DNA from: Diplolepis rosae
Taxonomy: Eukaryota > Arthropoda > Insecta > Hymenoptera > Diplolepididae
Assembly (NCBI GenBank): GCA_030998225.1
Contig: JAPYXD010000686.1
Location: 4,030,001-4,094,000 of the forward strand
Reading direction: 5' to 3'
Length of the DNA: 64,000 nucleotides
The position numbers and the translations under genes were made by a program. Below the pieces are notes generated by a model. That model was not told the DNA's origin. It ran no database searches and saw only the letters and a program-made list of their open reading frames with translations. Shown piece by piece: positions 1 through 11,685 of the stretch. The stretch's first letter is position 1, and every line of letters starts with the position of its first letter.

Positions 1-324
1 TTCCACTGTGCCCCATCGCTTACAACTGCATCAACATACAGTCCTGAAGCATTCAGTAAATTAATACACTCAAGCACTAGATGAGCTAAGACTTGTCCAG
101 TTGCACACCCTTTTGACAGGAAGCAAGCCAAGACTTGGACCCATGGGCCTGCGAACGGTTGATACATTAGCACTAAAGCATGGTCTCCGAGTTCACGTGC
201 TTGATGACCCGGAGTGTACGCACCAAGGTCAGTAAAGCCATGAAATTTAAGGCTTTTTTTATCAAAGGATATCGTTGGGGTCAGTTGCATTTCATCCAAG
301 AGCAGTGCACCTTCAATAGAAAAA
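1..324 (-). pseudogene. Partial P-element/THAP9-type transposase exon
   Basis: The minus strand is open from about 324 to the window edge, roughly 107 codons without a stop. The predicted peptide carries LLLDEM, FHGFTDLG, DHALVLMYQPF, LSKGCATGQVL and VVSDGAQW. This resembles the RNase H-like catalytic region of P-element/THAP9 transposases, which cut and rejoin transposon ends in the nucleus. The upstream edge at 325-327 reads CAG on the minus strand, so it may be an internal exon with a splice acceptor there. The gene continues off the window, so whether the copy is intact cannot be judged. A second, degenerate THAP element lies at 48881-51493. Confidence 0.7.
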
Positions 325-869
325 CTGATGTATGACATAAAAAAGTACAATAGCTCTCTAATAATAAATATATATATAATTATAATACCGCCGACCTCAT
401 TTCATGCTGCAAATTTTGTTTACACACTAAGAGAAAGTATTAGTAAGTGGCTACCCATTTCTTTATGTAAAAAAGGGTCACAAGTATGTTTTTTACTCTG
501 TATCATCTAAAATCCTTAGTTCTCACAGCTAGATTTACTAAGTAGCAATAATTAAAATTTTTATTAAAATTTACTAATTGCTTTAATAGCTATTACTATT
601 TGTCTAGTTTAAAAAAAGTCCAGTTACAAAAAATATATATATTTTCGACATAACGGAGAATAGTTGTATTAAAAACTATTTCAATATCTTAATTAGAAAC
701 TGATGGATTTTTTCATCCGTATACATGATTAAAATAATAATTCCAACTTTGCAAAAAATGTTAAATTCATCATTCAATCCATTTTATTTCGGTTAAAGTC
801 GATAGAAACTTTTTTATGTTAGAATTGTTTAGGATAAAAACTTTTTTAATCGTGGTTTTTCAAAATGTA
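325..869. other. AT-rich non-coding stretch
   Basis: Between the P-type exon and the mariner. If the exon is spliced, the first part could be intron. I see no gene, repeat or RNA here. Confidence 0.5.
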
Positions 870-1041
870 TTGGATCTATAACTTAATTCGTGCAGTTTGC
901 TAAGAGATGGCGTAACTTGATTATTATTCCATCGTTCCAATATTCCGAACATGCGTTGGAAAGCTACTGTCATTGTGCGTCTCTTTCGGTATATGTCATT
1001 CATTTGAAGCGCAAACAAAAATAATTTTTTTTCATTTAAAT

Positions 1042-3530
1042 ATGTCGAACTTTGTGCCTGAAAAAGTGTTTTTGCGGGGAGTTCTTCTTCATTACTTCAA
1101 TATGAAGAAAACTGCTGCCGAAAGTCATCGGATTTTGGTGGAAGTTTATAGTGAACATGCTCTAGCTGAGCGAACATGCCAAAAGTGGTTTGCACGATAT
1201 AAAAGTGGTGATTTTGGCTTGGAAGACGAAGAACGTCTTGGGCAGCCAAAAAAGTTTGAAGATGAAGAACTGGATGCATTACTCGATGAAGATTATTGCC
1301 AAACACAAGAAGAGCTCGCAGAATCTTTGGGAGTCACTCAAGCAGCTATTTCAAAACGTTTAAAAGCAGCCGGATACATTCAAAAGCAAGGGCATCGGGT
1401 TCCACATGAACTCAAGCCGAGAGACGTTGAAAGGCGGTTTTGCATGTCCGAAATGCTGCTGGAACGCCAAAAAAAGGAAGTCATTTTTGCATCAGATTGT
1501 TACTGTTGATGAAAAATTGATCCATTACGACAACCCCAAGTGCAAAAAATCATATGTGAAACCCGGCCAACCAGCCAAATTGACGGCAAAACCGAATATC
1601 CATGGCGCGAAGGTAATGCTCTGTATTTGGTGGGATCAGAATGGTGTGCTGTATTATGATCTGCTAAAACCAGGTGAAACCATCAAAGGAAAACGCTACC
1701 GAACACAATTAATCCGTTTGAAGAGAGCAATAGCCGAAAAACGCCCGGAATATGCGACCAGACACGAGGCAATAATTTTCCATCATGACAACACTCGGCC
1801 CCATATTGCTATTCCAGTTATGAATTATTTGGAAAACAGTGGATGGGAAGTTTTACCCCACTCGACTTATAGCCCGGACCTTGCCCCTTCTGACTACCAT
1901 TTGTTCCGGTCGATGCAGAACGCCCTCACTGGAATACAGTTCACATCAGAACAGGGTACACGGAGATAAAATAGTTGAAGTAATTTTACTCAACTTCCGA
2001 TCAAATTTGGGACATAAGGACCAGTTAGAAGTTATTTAGTATCACTGTATTTATTTGTGATATATTAAATGTTCGAAAATGAATCAAAGTTGAGTAAAAT
2101 TCAGAAGTGTAGGGTGAAGTATGAAAGCGTGCATTAAAAGTTTTTAAATATATATATTATTACTCGTAGTATAACTATAAAAAACCAATCTTTTATTAAA
2201 TCACAAAAATAGTAGAGCTTTCCGTTCATTCTACTCTACGCTTCAATCGAGAGTTGAGTAAACCGTGAATCGCAAGATTTATTCCAACAGCTACATCTAT
2301 TAACGCAGGAACGGATGAAAGTAATCTGCGCCTTGGGCACGCATAACAAATTTTTAATTTCAAAAACTTAAATTCTTAAAATTAAATTGATATTATCAAA
2401 ATTTAAACAAAAAAAAGTCGATAAGTGTATTACATAAAATATGAAATATCACATAAATTACTCAGGCAGAATAATAATTTGGAATTCGCAAATGTAAAAC
2501 CCATATTTTGAAAATATAAAACACAGAAAATAAAAGAACCTTCTTTTAAATGTTTTTATACAAGATGCTTCTTAATAATAATGCAATTTTTTAATGTACA
2601 TTTGAAAAGTTAGTTTTACTAAACTTCATACGTCGTTATAATAAAAATGTGTACTAAATGTAATTTAATAATTATATATATCAATAATCATAGTTATAAT
2701 AATTAATTAATTATATTAATTTTTAAAAATATTTTATTAATCATTTATGAAAAAAGTTGATTTATTTTTACTTGAGTAAGGGTAAAAAATTTTATTGACG
2801 GCATTTACTCTCACAAGCTCCGAATAACCCATGCAGTCACTATATAAGAAAGTTCCAAGTTTTATATCTCAGCATTGTAAGCGAGCGTGTGCGTGATTCG
2901 ACGAAAGCGTATCGTACTATATATAAGTTATTAGGTTTATATATGTAAGGTTATATGTTTAAGTGTATTTGTAATTTGAAATGTGATTAACTACGTCTGA
3001 ATAGTGTGAATGCATTTGTAAGTTGTTTATGTATGTACCGGATGACTATTGGTAGGCTCGAGGTAAGAATTTTTTTTTATTTGAGAGAAGCATACCATTG
3101 CCAGTTCAAATAATACGCCCGTTGCTCATTTTACCCAACTACGGTTTGAAGCACCTCAAGCGTCGGTGATATACTTATACATTTCATGTTAACCCACTGA
3201 CGCATGTTGGTGCCCTGTCCTCGATAACGTTTTACTCAACTCCTTACTATTCCCTATGTAACGCTTATTGTTATTCACTTTGGGTGAATTAGGTATATAT
3301 CAAATTGATTTTACCCTCCTAAGATTTAATAGATGTTCAAATGTCCTTATGTCCCAAGTTTAATCGACAGAGTTGAGTAAAATTACTTCAACTATTTTTC
3401 TCCGTGTATCAAAAATTGGCTTGATTCATTCTTGGCCGCAAAGCCGGCGCAGTTCTTTTGGTATGAAATCCACAAATTGCCAGAAAGATGGAAAAAAGTC
3501 ATAGCTTCAGATAAGCAATACTTTGAATAA
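1042..3530 (+). pseudogene. mariner transposase (D,D34D), frameshifted and interrupted
   Basis: The ATG at 1042 opens the standard mariner N-terminus (SNFVPEKV..., MKKTAAESHRI, ERTCQKWF) with the bipartite helix-turn-helix DNA-binding region. The frame breaks near 1462-1475 in an A-run. The catalytic domain continues in another frame from about 1475 to 1957, with VTVDEKLIHYDN, FHHDNTRPH and YSPDLAPSDYHLF giving the three aspartates. The frame is then split by the element at 1959-3406. The C-terminus (WLDSFLAAKPAQFFW to SDKQYFE) follows at 3409-3530, ending in TAA. The catalytic triad is intact, but the usual Trp after the first Asp (DEKW) is Leu. Because of the frameshift and insertion the gene is not functional as it stands. 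Confidence 0.93.
1959..3406. mobile_element. TA-flanked non-autonomous element inside mariner
   Basis: Inverted ends of about 60 bp (left CACGGAGATAAAATAGTTGA; right is its near-perfect reverse complement) are flanked by TA at 1957-1958 and 3407-3408. Removing the insert rejoins the mariner C-terminus. No transposase frame is visible, so it is a Tc1/mariner-superfamily-type passenger. Confidence 0.85.
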
Positions 3531-3609
3531 TACTATTGTACATGTTTTTCTTAAATAAACGTTCAAATTTTGAAAAAAAAACGGCACTAATTAAGTTATA
3601 GTTCCAATA

Positions 3610-5246
3610 TTATATAACAAAGGATGATAATTGCTGACATATTTTTGATCACAAACTGCACAACAATTGACAATTATACTTTAAACTTACCATGATTTAT
3701 AATTCTTCTCATTCTGATGAAGAAAAAAGGCAAAATTTTAAGTAATCAATGTATGTGACGATTTGAAAACGATTCAAAACAGTTGATAAGCAGGAAAAAT
3801 CTAATTCGTCTGCACAATTATTTCTTGAAGTTTAATATTATCAAAGATTTATAATTACACGAAATATTACATATGAAAATAAAATAATTACTTTTCTCAA
3901 ACTAAATCAATTTGATCAATTTTACATAAAAAAAAACTAGTTGCATACTTCTCAAAAATATTTGAGCCGCAATCTGTAGAATTAGAGATGTTATCGGCCG
4001 CCGAAGAGAGTAAAAAACTTACACAGACCAACTTTCACGCTAATGTGATGATTTTTTCAAAAAATGTCTGCCATTTTGCAGCCGCCATTTTGGTTTTTGG
4101 AAAATTTCATGGATCAACTACCAATTACTTTAATACCTAGAAAAAATGTCAAGTGTTTATCTTTTTAACTTTTCTCCCGAAATATTCGAGAAAATGGCAT
4201 AGCTTTTTGACCCAACAAGGTAGAAACCCCCCTTAACTTGTAACATGAATAAAATGTAGGGCAATGAATGAGCTCGATCAGCCTGAGGATTTAGTTAGAT
4301 AGGAATCCTAAAATATTAAAAAGTGGATAGAAATTATGAAATTTCCATATCTAAAGGAAGTCCCTAAAAATTATACTTTAGCGAGGTACAAGATCTCGAA
4401 TCTGTAAATTACCTATTCATATAATTGAATATGTATGAAATTGCAAAAGATTATTTTTTTTTCAAAATGTGTTTCGGTTCTAATCGGAACCCTCATCATA
4501 GATTTATTTTTCAAATAAAAAATGCATAATAAAAAGTTGTTAACTTAGGATTTCTTTGTTGGAAATTTTTAAAAATGAACAGTTTCAAATGCGAGTCAAT
4601 AAAAAACATGACATTGTTTCAAAAGAAGAGGTTGAAAGAATTCAAGAATCTTTCAAAATATTTCTTTGGTATAAAATGATTGAAAATAATTTTAAATTAA
4701 TAGATTAAGTTCGAAATTTTTCCACTGACACTTGGGCTCAAATCTCAGTGCAGTCGAAAGCATCTTTTTTCCACAGAAAGAATTCAAATTCTATAAATTG
4801 AAAATAATGTTTCAGAATATAATTATTTGGTTTCATATCGATGAAAGGACTTAATGATAATTTTAGGCAGCTTTTTACAAGTTTTTTTTCTCAAATGTTG
4901 ATTTTTAAAAATGAGGGCTTCGATCAGAATCAAAACTTCTATAAACACGTAAATCTAAGTTTTTATTTACTTTGGACCCTAGAGCCAATTATCAACAACA
5001 ACACATATCTTCAATTAAAATACTTTTAAAAATTCACTTTTAAAATATTTTGGATCTTAATTATTAATTTAATATAATTTTAAAGTTCGACTCTTATTCA
5101 AAAAATTATTTTTTATTCGTGATTGTAATTCCTCATTAATCATTATGCCATAAGTTTTGTTTACATTATGTTGTCAAGCTGTCAACTTTGACATTCCTAA
5201 TCATAAAAATCTTTGAAAAGAAATTTTGGCTCTGCTTTACCCCAGT
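3610..5246. other. Non-coding AT-rich region
   Basis: No convincing gene. A 62-codon frame at 4841-5029 has low-complexity composition and no neighbours. Confidence 0.5.
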
Positions 5247-5374
5247 GATGCAATATCGGAAGGAAAATATCGATATATCTGGAAAGTAAATGTCGATATC
5301 ATTGATATATTGGCGACAGTTTTCGATATATCGATATAAAAGTTTCTTAAAAATTTTAAATAGTAATTCAGGTA
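5247..5374. mobile_element. Left end of a truncated hAT-like element with ATATCGAT repeats
   Basis: The stretch from about 5247 (AGTGATGCAATATCGG...) to 5374 matches the left end of the complete element at 39472-41552, including clustered ATATCGAT motifs and the following TAATTCAGGTA. The match appears to resume briefly after 6522, so the TA element at 5375-6520 inserted into it. No right terminus was found. Confidence 0.65.
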
Positions 5375-6520
5375 GGGTAAGTGTGCCAATTACTGCGGAT
5401 CGAAAATCAACACGGCTTTTAAAGTTAAAAAAAGAGATTTTGAGATAAAAAAGTCGTCACGAATTAATTTTTAAAGCAGTATTTGGTATTAAGTAAGTAG
5501 CATGCAGTCCTTAAACCCTGAAAAGAAACCAGATTTACTTAGAAAATGCGAATCTAAAAAAAATGTTCCATGTAGGTATTACTGCGGGTTTACATGAATT
5601 ACTGCGCACCAATTACTGCGGAAACCCCAATTTCTGTGCACGTAATACTGCGATATTATTTTGAGTGAACTTACAATTAATTCAGGAGTGTTGAAAATTT
5701 TATTTAATCTCAATTATAAAAAGTAAACACGACGAAGCATTCGTAACAAATTAAGATTAATAATTTTATTAATTTTATTTAATTTAACTTAAAATTATAT
5801 CACTTGAGTTCCTCTTGCATCTTTAGCAACGATTAAGGAGTGTTGAACATTTTATTTAAGCTAAATTATAAAAAGTGAACGTGAAGTATTTTTAACAAAT
5901 TAAGATTAAATAATATTATAACTCTTATTTAATTTAACTTAAAATTATATTACTTGACTTCCTCTTGCCTCATTAGCAACGATTTTGGAGTTTTCAACAT
6001 TTTGTTTAATCTCAATTATAAGAAGTAAGCATAACGAAGCATTTGTAATAAATTGAAAGGTTATTCAGTGCCGCCTGACAGATCGTAGTAATTCATACAC
6101 CTATGAAAATCATGAACCAAATACTGTTTTGGTAAAAAAATGATTAAAAAACGTATTTTTTGTTATTTTGCATAAATATTTAGAAAAATAAAATATTTAC
6201 TTTGCAGAAAGTAATATCACAATAAATATTTTATTTTCAGAAACGGAATTATAACAAGTTTTTCAGAACGTGTTCATGACCTTTCAACAAATCTAAGCAT
6301 TAAAACTATGGGAATCGGGAACATGAGAGTTTTAAATTGCAATCAATTAGCTACAAATATCGTAACTATTGATAATTCGTTGATACTTATTATGCTTGGA
6401 TTAAAAATTGATTGTTTTTAATTGTTCTGTAGCGTTATATATCTTTAAAACATTGTATATCATTAGTTTTATTTGAAAGCGCAGTAACTGGGGCATCCAC
6501 AGTAATACCCACACTTACCC
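5375..6520. mobile_element. TA-flanked MITE-like element with GGGTAAGTGTG ends
   Basis: Ends GGGTAAGTGTG...CACACTTACCC are flanked by TA at 5373-5374 and 6521-6522. Both subterminal parts carry variants of ATTACTGCGG. About 380 bp inside (5683-6060) is a 150-bp tandem array. No protein is encoded. It interrupts the hAT fragment beginning at 5247. Confidence 0.8.
5683..6060. repeat. Tandem repeat, about 150-bp unit, about 2.5 copies
   Basis: Successive units begin near 5683, 5836 and 5986 with (A/T)GGAGTGTTGAA-like sequence and share an AATTAAGATTAA core and CTTCCTCTTGC...AGCAACGATT. It lies within the TA-flanked element. Confidence 0.8.
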
Positions 6521-6522
6521 TA

Positions 6523-7069
6523 TTTCATTCAATAAAAAAGTGAAAGCAGCCCCCTGAATCTTGCCACAAAATGCATAAGAAAAAAATTACTTGAAAGTTG
6601 ATTATAGATACATAGATTCAAAAAAATGCATGGTAAAAAGCATAAATATTTAATTTTCTCCTAATAAAAACTATTTTATCGCATTTTCTTATACATGAAA
6701 ATAATCTAATAAGATATTCTTATTTTTTACAAAAATTTATTCTCTTCGAAAAGGTTAAGAAATTTACTTTAGACAAAAATCTAATTTCCAAATTCTGGCG
6801 GGAATTGCATTATTTGTGTCATGGTGAAAGAGTTCGATAAGTATATTTTTATAAAATATTAAAGTTATGACCTGAAGGGTGCGTGAAATAATCCATACAC
6901 ATAATTTATAACCAAATCAGATATATTTATTCAATGTTTTCATTAATACAGTTTCGGTAATAGATTCGCTGATTGACTAATCGTCGTATATAGTACCTCT
7001 TGGGTTTAACACTATAATTATTTATTACCCTACTCTATTATTAAGTCTTTCTCTCGCAGGTACATTAGA
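6523..7069. other. Non-coding, remnant hAT sequence and AT-rich DNA
   Basis: The first bases (TTCATTCAATAAAAAAGTG) resemble the sequence that follows TTCAGGTA in the element at 39472-41552. Beyond that I recognise nothing. Confidence 0.4.
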
Positions 7070-7700
7070 AACCAATATGGCGTATCTGCCACTATCTTGC
7101 AGTTTCTCTACGAACTATATGTAAAGCTTCGTTAATCAGTCTCTTGGACCTATTTCCATGGTGGGCCAGTGATTGCTAAATAAAAGAACAAGCTAAATTT
7201 ACTTGGACGTCTAGACGACGTTCATAAGCATTAAACAAAATTTAAATCCAATCACTGGTATCGTAATTAGTTATTCAAATAACTGGAGCCAAGATGGCGT
7301 CGTAGTTATCGCAAATCCCCTAGAAGCCTATATCGCGCATACTCCACTCTTTGGTGGTTTAATAATACTTTATTATGTTTGATTTGAGTATTTATTCAAT
7401 ATATTTGCGCGCTGAATCAGTGATGGTTAAATATAACAATAAGCTAAATTTACTTGGATGTCTCGACGACATTCGCATGCATAAACAAATTAAAAGTCCA
7501 ATCACTAATGTCGCGATCAGTCTTTCACACCTTTGGAGCCAATATGGCGTCGGTCTAAGCGTAACTATTATAAATTCACTAGGAGCCAATATGGCGTCAG
7601 CAGACTCCTAATTATCACAAATTGTATAGGAACCAGCCCTCGGTAACTACTACCACCTGTCGTATACAAGAAGATATCCTAGGAGCCAATATGGCGGCCA
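7070..7700. repeat. Diverged tandem repeats carrying GGAGCCAANATGGCG
   Basis: Two diverged units of about 245 bp (around 7170-7330 and 7422-7600) share AAGCTAAATTTACTTGGA, a GACGAC(G/A)TTC block, TCCAATCACT and the motif GGAGCCAA(G/T)ATGGCGTCG. Further motif copies lie near 7074, 7581 and 7682. The same motif recurs near 39211 and, altered, at 47560-47650. Unknown repeat family; a 78-codon frame across it (7375-7611) is judged spurious. Confidence 0.7.
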
Positions 7701-9649
7701 TTAATGATTCTACCTTACCACTCTATCACCGATACAGTGTGGCGACAACTCTGTCTTGACAGTTTCGCGTTACAACAATTTCACTGACACGTCAGTAATC
7801 AGTATCAGAGATGAGTTGGGAGATTGCTAAAGTAATGGAATAAGAGAATTTCACAAAAGTTGGCTGATAAACGCGCCCTCTGAACGCGTTGCGCAAAAGG
7901 TGTACTTTGCGCGTCGGTAAATAATGAAAGTTTGAAAATCCAGAATTGATTTACCATCAGAATTTCTATGGAGGGGCAGCGGCGCGCGCTGCCCTTGTTT
8001 CTTCCTCGTCGCTCTTGCACGCGAGAACGACACGTCCCACTTCTCCTTTTTCTCCTCGTTTCCTTCATGCAATGCTATTTTTAGATTTCACGCTTTCGGT
8101 TTTTTTCCGATATTTTGGAAAAAATCTGCCTAAAATACAAATCTGAAATATCGTGTAAAATTTTAAAGGCATTTAAACACTTCAAAAATAAACTTTCAGT
8201 AAAATTTGATGCCAATAAATGTTCCAAATTTGAATCAATATATATTTTCCTATTCAAATTTCCATACTTCTTATCAATTTTGTGCATTTGAAAACTTTTT
8301 AGTTAGAGAGATATTTTCTATTAAGAAGAGATAAACATAAAATTCAGGTTTAAAATTTACATTCTCAGTTTTATGTTAGCAATATTTTTATCTCACATTT
8401 TTCTAGCCTAAGTACAGACTTTTCATTAAAAAAATGAAATGGTCTATGGAAAGGAAAAATTTTCTAACAGATGTGGATAAATTAAGAAGCTAAAATATGT
8501 GTTCATTAATATCTTCATATGAACATGTAAATATTTATCGATATTAAATTTTACATAAAAATTTTTCTCTGAAGTGTTCAAATCTTGTTACAACATGACA
8601 AGATCATATGGACGAGTTCAATTTTTTTAATGAAATATTTTGTAATTTTTAATTTGTCTGTTCTTCTGAAATTGGAGGAAGATTTGAACAGTAAACAACA
8701 AATTTTGCAATGGAATTCAAGGTCAATAATTGCTTAAAGTTTTATATTAAAATTTTAATTACAAAATTTTGAAGCTTTGTAGTTATAACATTTTTTGGAA
8801 TTTACATCTTCTACATGACAATTTGTATATATATAAACTACCATCGGAAATTACAGAGGTTGACCTGGAGTTTCAACTTTCGTCAAAGTGATTTATTTTA
8901 TAGAAAGATATTACAAAAGAAATTTTAATTTAGATCTCTTTGAAGGAAATTAATAAGTATGTAAGAAAATTAAAATTTTAAAAGATGTTTTAGTATGTCT
9001 TCATAGGGATTTGTTAACCCAATTAAAATATTTTTAGAAAGTCTTTTCTGGATTCTATATGCTGGGGTTGAACATGTTACAAAAAGTCGTGTAATTTTAA
9101 AAATGTGTATCCCCATACCAATGAAATCTTAAAGTGTGCTGTTCGATAAAATATTAGATATAATATATTTTACTTTTGAATAATCAAACCTTTTATTTAT
9201 ACTTATATATTGAAACTTTCATTTATAATATGTTATGTATTCTGAAAGTTTTTTCAAAATGTTTTATTCTAAAGGATTTATTTTCAATTTTACTTCATAC
9301 CAAATTAAAGTTAGTGTACGATTTCGTCTGCTAATTTTGATATTATTTATGTATTTTTCAAATATTTAAACCTTTTATACTCAAACATTCAGAATTATTT
9401 TGAATTCAAAATGTTTTAATACATTGCATTGGCTTTAGGGTCCATAAATGAAGAAGTCTATTATAAATTAAATCAAGGGTCATTACAATCTACTATTTTA
9501 ATTGTTTTAATAAAACATTGAATAATTTAAAAACATTAAACATATTAATACGTTCATAGTTACATACTTAAGTTTAAAGAATTTGAAAATCTTTCTGTGG
9601 AAAAAAGACGTTTTCGAATGCACCGGGATTCGAGACCGGGTATTTCGAT

Positions 9650-10891
9650 AGTAGTTATACAATGCCGGTTCTAGATACAGATTCCTGTAACCGACATTTA
9701 CCGACATCGAGAAGCTTCGATTGGTTCTGTTCCAAGCTAAGTCTGGAAGTTTCAAGAAGGAGTTCGAAGCATTTGACGTCACACTATACCCTTGATAAAT
9801 TGTTTATTAATGAAAGGGGGGGGGGGTCATCTCTTTCTGGAAACGTTTATTTCAAAGACTTGAGGAGTTGGTTTAACCTCTGTACGTATGGAATGTAAAG
9901 GACAAATGTTAAAAAATATTTCCTAGAAAAATAAAGGCATGTGACGGACAAATATTGAAAAATATTTCTCAGAAAAATAAAGGCATATGGTTAATTTAAA
10001 CGCTCTCAGGATGTTTAATGCAATAAGTTTGATAACATTTTTTCTGATTAATTTAGACGTGGGGTATGTGTGAAATGATTTCGTTTTTAGAGCTTGGATT
10101 GTTTATGCTAATAAAATTGATATGACATCTCCCAGTTAGACTGCAGTAATCTGATATCTTACGTTTATGACATTAAATCACATTCGGGATATGTGAACGA
10201 TAATACAGTAGGAGGGTGGGTGGTGGGGGGTGGTGGAGTCATCTCTTTCGGGAAACGTTTATTTCAAAGATTTTAGATGGGTCTTGAAAATATGACCTCA
10301 AAATCATGTGTTGGTTCTTTTTTAAGGCTTTTATGTTAAAAAATATATAAAGATAAAATGATAAAAAATAATTCTCGGAAAAACAAAGGTATATGTTTGA
10401 GATTTGATTGGTTAAACGCTTGCAGGATGTTTAAAGTAATAAATTTGATAAAATTTTTTTGGTTTAACCTCTGCACGTATGAAATATAAAGGACAAATAT
10501 TAAAAAATATTTCTCAGAGAAATTAAGGCATATGGTTAATTTAAACGCTCTCGTTTAATGTAATAAATTTGATAAATTTTTTTCCGATTAATTTAGACGT
10601 GTGTGTCGGTGGTTCCCTTTGATGGGCGGTAGAATTACCTTCTAGACACACTACTGTCGCCATGTGAATAATGATAAAAATTGTTTTAAAACAAATATTT
10701 CTCAGAGACCGCTTCTGGAGTCAAAGATTCCTTGAAGGGTAAGTAATTAATTAAGATATCAAAAGAATGTTATCGTCTTGAAAAATTAGCATTATTCCTC
10801 AATGATGATAAAAAAATAATAACAAAAAGACACTGTGTAAATAATAATGAACTTTCATTTATTGATTACAAAAGGAGTCTTTCCATACAGT
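9650..10891 (+). repeat. Left inverted arm of the Polinton-like element, outer part
   Basis: Inverted copy of 33480-34621. It contains direct subrepeats (about 9825-10070, 10240-10455, 10460-10620) marked by GGTTTAACCTCTG, CTCAGAAAAATAAAGGCATATGG and GGAAACGTTTATTTCAAAGA. About 100 bp at 10784-10887 are absent from the right arm, so one arm gained or lost sequence. The arm is cut by the retroelement and resumes at 28540. Confidence 0.85.
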
Positions 10892-11039
10892 TGTCACGTC
10901 CCGCGACGCATTAGAATGTACTATAGGCATAGGCTAGGTCTAGAGAGAAATCTGGGGAAATTACTAAAAGAGAGAGAAAACCACCTATTGAAAAGAGAGG
11001 TATAACTACGTCACACGCAGCGGGAGACTGCGCAACGCG

Positions 11040-11067
11040 TGACGTCACCAAAAAATATAATATAAAA
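11040..11067 (+). promoter_or_regulatory. Likely LTR core promoter (CRE-like site and TATA box)
   Basis: TGACGTCA, a perfect CREB/ATF-type palindrome, is followed 8 bp later by TATAATATAAAA. The 3' LTR has CGACCTCA at the matching place (27926-27933), so the palindrome is broken there. Promoter function is inferred from position. Confidence 0.6.
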
Positions 11068-11257
11068 AGGACACGCCGCCAAGGGAAAACTAGTCTTGTG
11101 AGCAAAATTAAGTGCGGGAAATTTCTAAAATCTTAAAAGGATTCACAGCGTGAGATACGTGTTTAGTTCAGTTTTCCGAAGAAACGTGTCGTAAATTCTC
11201 TGATTGTACTTTCAATCTTTGAAAGGATATTAGAGTCAGTGTAGAGTGAAATAACTA

Positions 11258-11376
11258 TTCTTGTCCTCCTCACACCAGTGGGATATTTGTTTCTGTCTTC
11301 CTCACACCAGTGGGATACCTATTGCTGTCTTCGTCGCACCAGTGGAAGAATCTTTCTCTCTCCCTCACACCTGTGA
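11258..11376 (+). repeat. Short tandem array in the LTR, about 31-bp unit
   Basis: Four imperfect units centred on CCTCACACCAGTGGGAT occur in the R/U5-proximal LTR. The solo LTR at 53904-54755 has a looser version (CACACACTTGG, CACCTGTGGGGATCC). Function unknown. Confidence 0.75.
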
Positions 11377-11510
11377 GGATCATTCATAAAAAAGGGACTA
11401 TTCACAACTCAACAAAGGTACCGAAAATTCTCTCTATTCTTTACCTATTCCCTGTGCCATTGTTTGAATCATTGTAAAATTTTAACCTTGTTTATATCAG
11501 TGTTAATTTA

Positions 11511-11516
11511 AATAAA
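11511..11516 (+). terminator. Candidate polyadenylation signal AATAAA
   Basis: The same hexamer occurs in the 3' LTR at 28397-28402, where it could direct 3'-end formation of genomic RNA. Confidence 0.5.
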
Positions 11517-11580
11517 TTCAATTTGTATTACTTTACTAATCATTGTGTACTTTTCATTGACTTATCCTCATCCCTAAGAG

Positions 11581-11633
11581 AGGATCATTCGATCCTAACT
11601 TAAAACGAGGAATCTTCGATCAAAGTAAGTATT
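11581..11633 (+). promoter_or_regulatory. Conserved U5 hairpin and candidate 5' splice donor
   Basis: The perfect stem AGGATC-ATTC-GATCCT (11581-11596) is followed by CAAA|GTAAGT (donor 11624/11625), a near-consensus metazoan 5' splice site. This block is almost identical in the otherwise diverged solo LTR (54677-54730), implying constraint. It precedes gag and every downstream acceptor, so it could be the common donor for subgenomic mRNAs. Splicing is inferred. Confidence 0.6.
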
Positions 11634-11667
11634 TACGTACTTGTGACGTAACATACTTCCTTTTTTC

Positions 11668-11685
11668 TGGTGCATCGGCCGGGAA
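11668..11685 (+). other. Primer binding site for tRNA-Gly(GCC)
   Basis: TGGTGCATCGGCCGGGAA starts 14 nt after the LTR. It is complementary to the 3' end of insect tRNA-Gly(GCC), including the CCA tail, as I remember that tRNA. It would prime minus-strand DNA synthesis. A 14-nt gap is longer than the few bases common in this group. Confidence 0.85.

Larger units (their letters stand above)
870..3607 (+). mobile_element. mariner transposon, split by a later insertion
   Basis: The ends are inverted repeats of about 30 bp: the left begins TTGGATCTATAACTTAATT, and the right end read in reverse begins TTGGAACTATAACTTAATT. They are flanked by TA at 868-869 and 3608-3609, the usual mariner target duplication. 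The element encodes one degenerate transposase. A 1448-bp TA-flanked element sits inside it at 1959-3406; without that insert the mariner is about 1.29 kb, normal for the family. Confidence 0.93.
10892..11653 (+). repeat. 5' LTR, 762 bp
   Basis: TG...CA boundaries. It holds a CRE-like TGACGTCA (11040-11047), a TATA-like TATAATATAAAA (11056-11067), a polypyrimidine-rich CACACCAGTGGGAT array (11258-11376), AATAAA (11511-11516), a hairpin AGGATCATTCGATCCT (11581-11596) and GTAAGT (11625-11630). All 8 differences from the 3' LTR fall between 10927 and 11229; the last 424 bp are identical. Confidence 0.97.

Noticed and set aside
7805..8146. Several overlapping frames (66-87 codons) on both strands
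   Set aside because: Basic or Ser-rich translations of the palindromic element's GC-richer end; mutually exclusive and without motif.
9620..9640. tRNA-like GGGATTCGAGACCGGG
   Set aside because: Resembles a T-arm fragment, but no cloverleaf, acceptor stem or anticodon arm can be placed around it.
9507..9898. Frames of 91 and 78 codons at the left Polinton end, mirrored at 34406-34839
   Set aside because: They run across the transposon boundary and are mirrored because of the inverted arms; no protein motif.
10911..11105. 64-codon minus frame, repeated at 27797-27991
   Set aside because: Lies in the LTR and is repeated because LTRs are repeated; overlaps the promoter.
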